Shown piece after piece: positions 1 through 5,489 of a stretch of DNA of 5,489 bases. Every line of letters begins with the position of its first letter. Position 1 is the stretch's first letter. The stretch is from the NCBI GenBank assembly GCA_900552725.1, contig USAT01000117.1, forward strand, positions 1 to 5,489. The letters are read 5' to 3'. Origin of the DNA: an uncultured Eubacteriales bacterium. GTDB taxonomy: Bacteria; Bacillota; Clostridia; Oscillospirales; Oscillospiraceae. The position numbers and the translations under genes were made by a program. Under the pieces are notes generated by a model, which was given only the letters and a program-made list of their open reading frames with translations, did no database searches and had not been told where the DNA came from.

Positions 1-2170
1 CCGCAGACTTTTCCTCCGCAGCCGGCGCACTGTCCTCGGCAGACGCCGCGGCGTCATCGGTCTTGCGGCGGCGATAGCCGCGCTTATCCTCCGGCAGGAA
101 GTTCGGGCACTCGGGATTGGCGCAGAAGGGCTTGTTGAAGCCCTTACCGGCCTTCTTGAACATGGTCTTGCCGCACACAGGGCAGTCGTCCTTTACCGGC
201 ACGTCCCAGGTCATAAAATCGCAGGCGGGGAACTTGCCGCAGCCGTAGTTGGGGTAGCCGTTGCGGCTGGTCTTTTTCAGGATGCGTCCGCCGCACTTGG
301 GGCAGCGGCCGGGCATTTCCACCACCAGAGGCTTGGTGAACTTGCACTCCGGGTAGCCGGGGCAGGCCAGAAACCGGCCGAACCGACCGGACTTGACCAC
401 CATGTTGCGGCCGCACAGGTCGCACTTCTCCTCCGTGACCTCGTCGGGCACCTTGAGATAGACGCCCTCCATATCCTTCTCCACCTTTTCCAGGTTCTCA
501 TGGAACGGCACGTAGAACTGGCGGATCAGGTCCTTCCACTTGACCTGGCCGTCCTCCACATCGTCCAGCTTCTGCTCCATACGGGCGGTGAACTTTACAT
601 CCACGATGTCCGGGAACCGCTGGCACATCAGGTCGTTGACCACGCCGCCCAACGGTGTCAGGCGCAGGTACTTGCCCTCCTTGATGACGTACTCGCGGTC
701 CAGAATAGTGGACACAGTGGGCGCATAGGTGGAGGGGCGGCCGATGCCGTTCTCCTCCATGGTGCGGATAAGGGTGGCATCGGTATAGCGGGCCGGGGGC
801 TGGGTGAAATGCTGCAGGGGCGCAAAGCCCACCGCCGTCACCTGCTCGCCCTCCTCCAGCGGCGGCAGGGGAGAGTCCTTCTCCTCCTTGTCGTCGTCCC
901 GGCTCTCCTCATATACAGCGGTATAGCCGGCGAATTTCAGGTTGCTGGCGGAGCACCGCAGGGCATGGGCACCGGCGGCGATCTCCACGGAGATGCTGTC
1001 ATACACGGCGTTGGCCATCTGGCTGGCCAGGAAGCGGCTCCAGATCAGTCGGTAGAGGCGGTACTGCTCCGGCGTCAGGTCGCCCTTCACCTGCTCCGGC
1101 GTCAGCGCCGGGTCGGAGGGACGGATGGCCTCGTGGGCATCCTGGGCCCCGGCCTTGGTCTTGTACTTCCGGGGCACGTCGGGGCAATAGGCCGCGCCGT
1201 AGCGGGACTGTATCAGCTCGCGGGCCTGGGCCTGGGCCTCGTCGGAGATACGCAGCGAGTCGGTACGCATATAGGTGATCAGACCCACGGTGCCCTCGCC
1301 GGTGATGTCCACGCCCTCATAGAGCTGCTGGGCGATGGCCATGGTGCGGCGGGGGGTCATATTCAGCTTGCGGGACGCCTCCTGCTGCATGGTGGAGGTG
1401 GTAAAGGGGGGCGACGGGGCGCGGTTCTTGTCGGTGCGCTTCACCGACTTCACGGCGAAGGCGGCGCTGCGCAGCTCGTCCATGATAGCCTGCACGTCCG
1501 CCTGGGTCTGGGGCTCGTATTTCTTGCCGTTCTGGCCGTAATAATGGGCCTTAAAAGGTACATTATCCCCGTTTTCCAGTACCGCATCCAGCGTCCAGTA
1601 CTCCTGGGGCTGGAATTCGGCAATCTCCTGATCACGGTCAAAGACCATGCGGGTGGCCACGCTCTGGACCCGTCCGGCGGACAGGCCCCGGCGGATCTTC
1701 TTCCACATCACCGGGGAGATCTGATAGCCCACCACGCGGTCCAGCACACGGCGGGCCTGCTGGGCGTCCACCAGATCCTGGTCGATGGCCCGGGGATGGG
1801 CGATGCTCTCGCCCACCACCTTGCGGGTGATCTCGTTGAAGGTGACACGCTTGGCCTTGTCGTCCGGCAGGTTCAGCAGATGCTGCAGATGCCAGGAGAT
1901 GGCCTCTCCCTCGCGGTCCGGGTCGGTGGCAAGATACACGGTGTCGCTGGCGGCAGCGTCCTTTTTCAGCTGCCGGATCAGCTCCTCCTTGCCGCGGATG
2001 GGTTTATATTCAGGTTCAAAATCGTGCTGGATGTCCACGCCCAGGGTGCTTTTCGGCAGGTCACGCAGGTGGCCCATGCAGGCCGTGACCTGATAGTCAG
2101 GCCCCAGATACTTGCCGATGGTCTTGGCCTTGGCCGGAGACTCCACGATCACCAGATTTTTTTTGCTCAT
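1..2170 (-). CDS. topA: DNA topoisomerase I (type IA), C-terminus cut by the window edge
   Basis: Relaxes negatively supercoiled DNA by cutting one strand through a 5'-phosphotyrosine link and passing the other strand. The frame runs open for 723 codons from ATG 2170 to the left edge. The TOPRIM domain is clear: Glu10 in VESPAKAKTIGKYL and the acidic DPDREGE at 83-89, which hold the metal. The core follows, with SAGRVQS at 164-170 and the active-site motif GLITYMRTDS, catalytic Tyr300. HEAIRPS lies further on. Three C4 zinc fingers come next: Cys583/586/603/609, Cys623/626/644/650 and Cys663/666/683/688. After GYRRRK (698-703) the visible end is an Ala/Glu/Asp-rich tail (705-723). Bacillus-type TopA is about 690 residues, so probably only a short tail is missing. 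The start is supported by GAGGA at 2181-2185, 10 nt upstream. It lies 27 bp after dprA, a pairing common in Firmicutes. Identity is essentially certain; the true C-terminus is not visible. Confidence 0.97.
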   Translation of the reverse strand, partial: MSKKNLVIVESPAKAKTIGKYLGPDYQVTACMGHLRDLPKSTLGVDIQHDFEPEYKPIRGKEELIRQLKKDAAASDTVYLATDPDREGEAISWHLQHLLNLPDDKAKRVTFNEITRKVVGESIAHPRAIDQDLVDAQQARRVLDRVVGYQISPVMWKKIRRGLSAGRVQSVATRMVFDRDQEIAEFQPQEYWTLDAVLENGDNVPFKAHYYGQNGKKYEPQTQADVQAIMDELRSAAFAVKSVKRTDKNRAPSPPFTTSTMQQEASRKLNMTPRRTMAIAQQLYEGVDITGEGTVGLITYMRTDSLRISDEAQAQARELIQSRYGAAYCPDVPRKYKTKAGAQDAHEAIRPSDPALTPEQVKGDLTPEQYRLYRLIWSRFLASQMANAVYDSISVEIAAGAHALRCSASNLKFAGYTAVYEESRDDDKEEKDSPLPPLEEGEQVTAVGFAPLQHFTQPPARYTDATLIRTMEENGIGRPSTYAPTVSTILDREYVIKEGKYLRLTPLGGVVNDLMCQRFPDIVDVKFTARMEQKLDDVEDGQVKWKDLIRQFYVPFHENLEKVEKDMEGVYLKVPDEVTEEKCDLCGRNMVVKSGRFGRFLACPGYPECKFTKPLVVEMPGRCPKCGGRILKKTSRNGYPNYGCGKFPACDFMTWDVPVKDDCPVCGKTMFKKAGKGFNKPFCANPECPNFLPEDKRGYRRRKTDDAAASAEDSAPAAEEKSA

Positions 2171-2197
2171 GCTTTTAACTTCCTCTTTGCTTCCTTC

Positions 2198-3424
2198 TTA
2201 CTCTTCCGGCAGCGCCACCGTGCGCACGAAGCTCCGCGCGCCGTTCTGGGCCACCCAGCCGCTGATCTCCAGCAGCGTCAACGCCGGCAGCACCCGCTGG
2301 ATGGGCAGGCCGCTGTCCTCGGCCAGTTGGTCGGTCAGCAGCGGCGCGTCTGTGCGCAGGGCGCGCAGCACCGTGCGCTGCTCGTCCGACAGTCCGGCCA
2401 GTTCCTCCGCCGTCAGGCAGGGCAGGGCCGGTGCTTCGGCCTCCTCCGGCCGGGATGCGTTGGTTTTCGGTTTTTCCGCCGCCAGCTTGGGCTCTCCCGC
2501 CAGGCGGGGCAGCGGCGGCATAGGCGGCGCGGCGCGGCGCAGCTTGTGGGGGAACCGGCTCTCGTACTCCCCCAGGATATCCCAGGCGCAGGTGGCCAGG
2601 ATAGCGCCTTCCCGGATCAGACGGTGGCATCCGGCGCTGTTGGGCGCGTCCACCGGGCCGGGGATGGCGAACACGTCGCGGCCCTGCTCCATGGCGTTTT
2701 CGGCGGTGATCAGCGCACCGGACTTCACCGGGGCCTCCACCACCACAGCGGCCACACTGAGGCCGCTGATGATCCGGTTCCGGACGGGGAAATGCCACGC
2801 CTCCGGCAGCGTCTGGGGCGGATACTCCGACAGGAGAACGCCGGTGGCGGCGATGTCCTCATACAGCCGCCGGTTCTCCGCCGGATAGACCACGTCCACA
2901 CCGCCGCCCAGCACGCCGCAGGTAAAGCCGCCGAACCGCAGCGCGCCCCGCATGGCCGCGCCGTCGACGCCCTTGGCCATGCCGGACACCACCATGCCGC
3001 CCTGCTGGGTCAGCTCATAGCCCAGCTTTTCGGCACATTTGATGCCGTAGGGCGTGCAGGAACGGGTGCCCACCACGGCCACCGCCGCCTCTTCGTCAAA
3101 GAGGGGCATGGCCCCCTTGCCGTACAGCAGCAGGGGCGGCTGATAGATGTTCCGCAGCCGGTCGGGATACAGGGCGTCGGCCATGGTGATGATAAAGATG
3201 TCCTTGCGGGCGCAGTCCGACAGGATGCGGTCCGCCGCGGCCAGCGATTTGCTGCCCAGCAGCGCCGCCTGCTCCTTTTTCAGCCCGTCCACCTGCCACA
3301 GGGCCTCCTCGTCCGCGTAGTATATGTCCTCCGGCGAGGAAAAATGCTCCATCAGCAGCATCTTGCTGCTGTCCGTCAGGCCCGGCAGCGTGGTCAGCCA
3401 GACCCAGTATTTCAGCGCCGCCAT
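2198..3424 (-). CDS. dprA: DNA-processing protein DprA (Smf family)
   Basis: DprA binds incoming single-stranded DNA in the cytoplasm and loads RecA on it during natural transformation; it is also kept in many bacteria not known to be competent. The 408-residue product has an N-terminal helical region (LTTLPGLTDSSK, near 10-21), then the Rossmann-like DprA core: VGTRSCTPYG 118-127, SGMAKGVDGAAMRGAL 147-162, LGGGVDVVYP 172-181, FPVRNRIISGLS 212-223 and SGALITA 235-241, followed by GRDVFAIPGP. A Pro/Ala/Glu-rich linker (about 297-337) leads to a C-terminal winged-helix domain (about 347-402, LRALRTDAPLLTDQLAEDSG onward). The length is greater than the roughly 300-residue Bacillus protein because of this linker and domain. 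I chose ATG 3424 because GAGGTG at 3431-3436 sits 6 nt upstream and the protein then begins MAALKYWVWL; an in-frame GTG at 3433 is the alternative. One oddity: the His usual in the GID-AAH motif is Met here (residue 157). Confidence 0.96.
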   Translation of the reverse strand: MAALKYWVWLTTLPGLTDSSKMLLMEHFSSPEDIYYADEEALWQVDGLKKEQAALLGSKSLAAADRILSDCARKDIFIITMADALYPDRLRNIYQPPLLLYGKGAMPLFDEEAAVAVVGTRSCTPYGIKCAEKLGYELTQQGGMVVSGMAKGVDGAAMRGALRFGGFTCGVLGGGVDVVYPAENRRLYEDIAATGVLLSEYPPQTLPEAWHFPVRNRIISGLSVAAVVVEAPVKSGALITAENAMEQGRDVFAIPGPVDAPNSAGCHRLIREGAILATCAWDILGEYESRFPHKLRRAAPPMPPLPRLAGEPKLAAEKPKTNASRPEEAEAPALPCLTAEELAGLSDEQRTVLRALRTDAPLLTDQLAEDSGLPIQRVLPALTLLEISGWVAQNGARSFVRTVALPEE

Positions 3425-3430
3425 GGCCCG

Positions 3431-3436
3431 CACCTC
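3431..3436 (-). promoter_or_regulatory. Shine-Dalgarno sequence deciding the dprA start
   Basis: Minus-strand GAGGTG sits 6 nt before ATG 3424 and lies in the 21-bp gap after the methyltransferase stop. The last three bases of this site are themselves an in-frame GTG (3433-3431), which has its own weaker AGGAA upstream at 3439-3443. ATG 3424 is preferred because it has the better site and gives a family-like N-terminus. Confidence 0.7.
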
Positions 3437-3445
3437 ACTTTCCTG

Positions 3446-4201
3446 TTACCGATAGCTCTCCCACAACAGCACCGCGGCGGCGATGGCCGCGTTCAGGGAT
3501 TCGCAGCGGTCTGTCATGGGGATCTTGATGGTCTTTTGGCACATGGCCAGCACCGTATTGCGGATGCCCTGCCCCTCGCTGCCGATAACGATGGCGCAGC
3601 GGTCAAGGGACACGTCCCGGACATCCACGGTATCCTCCCGCAGGGCCGTACCGTACAGGGGCAGGCCGCTGCGTGCCAGCAGGCCCGGCAGCTCCTCCGC
3701 CTTCATGCACCATACGGGGCGGCGGAACACCGCCCCCATGGAGGAGCGCACCGTCTTGACGCTCCACGGGTCGGCACAGCCCTCCAGCAGCAGCAGGCCG
3801 TCGAAATCAAAGGCGTCCAGAGTCCGCAGGATGGTGCCCACGTTGCCGGGATCCTGCACGCCGTCCAGCACCATATAGCGACTGCCGGGCAGCGTCTCAG
3901 GTGCTTCTCCGATCGGCAGCGTCACGGTGAACAGCGCGCCCTGGGGAGATTTCATCGGCGAGATGGAGGCCATCACGTCCTCCGGCACCTCCACCACCCG
4001 GACGCCCGCCGGGACGGACGGCAGGGCCGTACCGCCGGTAATGGCGATCTCGCGGATAGGGGCGTGCCATTTCAAAGCCTCCGCCAGCAGCTTGGGACTG
4101 TCGCCCAGGTACACGCCCTGCTCCCGGCGGTAGGCGCCGGACGCGGCCAGCTTTTTCATATGGACCAGCAGGGGATTGGCGCGGCTGGTGATCTTTTCCA
4201 C
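3446..4201 (-). CDS. SpoU/TrmH-family RNA 2'-O-methyltransferase
   Basis: Predicted S-adenosylmethionine-dependent enzyme that methylates a ribose 2'-OH in rRNA or tRNA. The 251-residue product has an N-terminal L30e-like substrate-binding region (about 1-95) and a C-terminal SPOUT trefoil-knot domain. The three SpoU motifs are visible: motif 1, DGVQDPGNVGTILRT at 113-127, with the conserved Asn120 and catalytic Arg126; motif 2, IVIGSEGQGI at 204-213; motif 3, IPMTDRCESLNAAIAAAVLL at 227-246. RSSMGAVFRRP (152-162) also fits the family. The exact substrate (23S rRNA as in RlmB or TsnR, or tRNA as in TrmH) cannot be told from sequence alone, so no symbol is given. The start is GTG 4201, preceded by a strong AGGAGG at 4210-4215 with 8 nt spacing; the longer in-frame TTG 4246 lies inside a hairpin and is unlikely. 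dprA follows after 21 bp, so the two are probably cotranscribed. Confidence 0.93.
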   Translation of the reverse strand: MEKITSRANPLLVHMKKLAASGAYRREQGVYLGDSPKLLAEALKWHAPIREIAITGGTALPSVPAGVRVVEVPEDVMASISPMKSPQGALFTVTLPIGEAPETLPGSRYMVLDGVQDPGNVGTILRTLDAFDFDGLLLLEGCADPWSVKTVRSSMGAVFRRPVWCMKAEELPGLLARSGLPLYGTALREDTVDVRDVSLDRCAIVIGSEGQGIRNTVLAMCQKTIKIPMTDRCESLNAAIAAAVLLWESYR

Positions 4202-4209
4202 GCTGACCG

Positions 4210-4215
4210 CCTCCT
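4210..4215 (-). promoter_or_regulatory. Strong Shine-Dalgarno sequence fixing the GTG start of the methyltransferase gene
   Basis: Minus-strand AGGAGG lies 8 nt before GTG 4201, preceded by an A-rich run (AAUAAAAAGGAGG). This is the best ribosome-binding site in the window and decides for GTG 4201 over the in-frame TTG 4246, which is buried in the hairpin stem and has no such site. The remaining intergenic bases, 4202-4233 and 4264-4299, show no other feature and no promoter I would defend. Confidence 0.85.
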
Positions 4216-4233
4216 TTTTATTGGAATGGAAAG

Positions 4234-4263
4234 GCTGACCCGACAAGCTTTTGTCGGGTCAGC
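4234..4263 (-). terminator. Perfect 13-bp hairpin between lysS and the methyltransferase, probable weak intrinsic terminator
   Basis: Bases 4234-4246 and 4251-4263 are perfect inverted repeats around a 4-nt loop (AAGC in the minus-strand RNA). In the RNA the stem reads GCUGACCCGACAA / UUGUCGGGUCAGC and starts 36 nt after the lysS stop. What follows is CUUUCCAUUCC, only a broken run of U, so termination may be inefficient and some transcripts may read on into the methyltransferase. The other strand has no T-run after the stem, so a terminator for plus-strand transcription is not supported. It could instead be an RNA-stability or processing hairpin. Confidence 0.65.
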
Positions 4264-4299
4264 GGGGTTAAAAATGATGTGAACCGACTTCAGGCGTGA

Positions 4300-5489
4300 T
4301 CAATAGAGCTTTGCACCGGCCGGAATGTGGGGATCCACCATCAGCAGATGCAGCTTCTCTTCTCCGTTTTCGTGGTGAACCGCAGAAATCAGCATACCGC
4401 AGGAGTCGATGCCCATCATGGGTCTGGGCGGCAGGTTGGTGATGGCGATGCAGGTCTTGCCCACCAGCTCCTCCGGTTCATAGTACTCGTGGATGCCGCT
4501 CAGGATCACGCGGTCTGTGCCGGTGCCGTCGTCCAGAATGAACTTCAGCAGCTTCTTGGACTTCTTCACAGCCTCGCACGCCTTGATCTTCACGGCGCGG
4601 AAATCGGACTTGGAGAAGGTGTCAAAATCCACCAGATCGGCAAACAGCGGCTCGATCTCCACGTTGGAGAAGTCGATCTTTTCCTCCGCCGCAGGCGCGG
4701 CGGGCGCAGCCGTCTCGGCGGGCTTGTCCGCCTTTTTGTCGGCATCCAGGGGCTTCATGGTGGGGAACAGGATCACGTCGCGGATGGAGTCCGCGCCGCA
4801 CAGCATCATGCTGCACCGGTCGATGCCGAAGCCCAGACCACCGGTGGGAGGCATGCCGTATTCCAGCGCCATGACGAAATCGTCATCCATCATGTCGGCC
4901 TCTTCATCGCCCTGGGCGCGCTTTTCCGCCTGGGCCTTGAAGCGCTCGTACTGGTCGATGGGGTCGTTCAGCTCGGAGAAAGCGTTGCCCATCTCGCAGC
5001 CGCAGATAAACGCCTCGTACCGCTCGGTCAGGTGCGGGTCGGCAGGACTGCGCTTGGCCAGCGGGCTGACCTCCACAGGATACATGGTGATGAAGGTGGG
5101 CTGCACCAGCGTCTCCTCCACCTTCTGGTCAAAGGCCTCGTACAGGGCGTTGCCCCAGGTGTGGGACACGCCGTCCATATCCACGCCCACGCTCTTGGCC
5201 AGCTCCACGGCGGCGTCATCGTCGCCCTCGATGGCCATAAAGTCGGCGCCGGTGACGTTCTTCACCGCGTCGGCCATGGTGACACGGGGCCAGCCGGGGG
5301 TCAGGTCGATATCGTGGCCCAGCCACTGGACCTGATAGCCGCCGTGGATCTCCTTGCACGCGCCGGAGAGGATAGCCTCCAGAATATCCATCATGCCGTC
5401 CAGGTTGGTATAGGCCTGATACAGCTCGCAGGTGGTGAACTCGGGGTTGTGCTTGGTGTCCATGCCCTCGTTGCGGAAGATACGGCCCA
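4300..5489 (-). CDS. lysS: Lysyl-tRNA synthetase, class II, with C-terminal MetRS-type tRNA-binding domain; 5' part outside the window
   Basis: Attaches lysine to tRNA(Lys) in the cytoplasm. Only the last 395 residues are present; the N-terminal anticodon-binding OB domain and motif 1 lie beyond the right edge. The visible part opens in motif 2 (GRIFRNEGMDTKHNPEFTT) with the class II Arg-Asn-Glu, continues through the LysRS-typical VSPLAKRSPADPHLTERYE and MGNAFSELNDPIDQYERF, and reaches motif 3, GGLGFGIDR, at bases 4816-4842. Ordinary bacterial LysRS ends soon after the LFPTMKP at 4750-4770. Here a Lys/Ala/Pro/Glu-rich linker (about 4677-4749) leads to roughly 124 further residues (4303-4674) that match the tRNA-binding OB fold of MetRS C-termini, Trbp111 and EMAPII: FRAVKIKACEAVKKSKKLLK, VILSGIHEYYEPEELVGKT, then NLPPRPMMGIDSCGMLISA. 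The ATG at 5463 is internal, because the frame and motif 2 continue upstream of it. Stop TGA is at 4300-4302. Identity is certain; the benefit of the added domain is inferred. Confidence 0.97.
   Translation of the reverse strand, partial: GRIFRNEGMDTKHNPEFTTCELYQAYTNLDGMMDILEAILSGACKEIHGGYQVQWLGHDIDLTPGWPRVTMADAVKNVTGADFMAIEGDDDAAVELAKSVGVDMDGVSHTWGNALYEAFDQKVEETLVQPTFITMYPVEVSPLAKRSPADPHLTERYEAFICGCEMGNAFSELNDPIDQYERFKAQAEKRAQGDEEADMMDDDFVMALEYGMPPTGGLGFGIDRCSMMLCGADSIRDVILFPTMKPLDADKKADKPAETAAPAAPAAEEKIDFSNVEIEPLFADLVDFDTFSKSDFRAVKIKACEAVKKSKKLLKFILDDGTGTDRVILSGIHEYYEPEELVGKTCIAITNLPPRPMMGIDSCGMLISAVHHENGEEKLHLLMVDPHIPAGAKLY

Noticed and set aside
2112..2888. Plus-strand open frame of 258 codons opposite dprA
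   Set aside because: Ser/Arg-rich shadow frame of dprA with no family signature; the minus-strand DprA motifs run through the whole stretch.
4202..4246. Longer N-terminus of the methyltransferase from TTG 4246
   Set aside because: The TTG lies in the stem of the 13-bp hairpin, and the added residues do not look like the family; GTG 4201 has AGGAGG at ideal spacing.
4215..4256. Possible promoter for the methyltransferase operon (TTGTCG followed by AATAAA on the minus strand)
   Set aside because: The match is poor, the -35 part is inside the hairpin arm, and initiation there would begin at or within the ribosome-binding site, leaving no usable leader.
500..4282. A 1260-codon open frame on the plus strand, opposite topA, dprA and the methyltransferase
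   Set aside because: It lies in codon-aligned antisense register to three clearly real genes. Its stops would need TTA, CTA or TCA codons in those genes, which this GC-rich genome avoids, and the three genes happen to share one register, so the gap extends across all of them. The translation is low-complexity His/Gln/Gly/Leu-rich, with no recognisable domain.
4493..5335. Plus-strand open frame of 280 codons opposite lysS
   Set aside because: Ser-rich shadow frame antisense to an unmistakable LysRS; no domain and no ribosome-binding site that would argue for it.
5461..5463. ATG at 5463 as the start of lysS
   Set aside because: The frame continues upstream to the window edge and encodes GRIFRNEG, the conserved class II motif 2, so the gene is truncated by the window and this Met is internal.
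1..5489. Search for mobile elements, CRISPR, tRNA/rRNA genes, riboswitches or a defence system
   Set aside because: No terminal repeats, transposase motifs, spaced direct repeats or RNA-gene signatures were seen; about 97 percent of the window is covered by four recognised housekeeping genes.

Overview
This 5.5 kb window is GC-rich and fully packed with housekeeping genes, all read from the minus strand. Protein sequence and gene order (dprA immediately before topA, as in many Firmicutes) suggest a high-GC anaerobic Firmicute of the Oscillospiraceae/Ruminococcaceae gut type. That placement is an inference from gene content and style; no 16S or other marker is present.

Reading in the direction of transcription, from the right edge to the left edge: (1) the C-terminal two thirds of a class II lysyl-tRNA synthetase (lysS), cut by the right edge, carrying an extra C-terminal tRNA-binding OB domain of the kind usually found on methionyl-tRNA synthetase; (2) a 98-bp intergenic stretch with a perfect 13-bp hairpin, probably a weak or partial intrinsic terminator; (3) a SpoU/TrmH-family RNA 2'-O-methyltransferase starting at GTG 4201; (4) dprA, the RecA-loader/ssDNA-binding protein of natural transformation, starting at ATG 3424; (5) topA, DNA topoisomerase I, starting at ATG 2170 and cut by the left edge after 723 codons, with the catalytic core and three zinc fingers all visible.

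The methyltransferase, dprA and topA are separated by 21 and 27 bp, each gene has its own Shine-Dalgarno sequence, and they are most likely one operon. The products act in RNA modification, DNA uptake/recombination and DNA supercoiling, so the grouping looks like a conserved housekeeping cluster rather than one dedicated pathway.

I found no mobile element, CRISPR array, RNA gene or defence system, and no convincing undescribed system. The points most worth a second look are the LysRS with the MetRS-type domain, the hairpin before the methyltransferase with a competing complementary sequence at the start codon, and the fact that the last three genes lie in one continuous reading frame broken only by two TAA codons.
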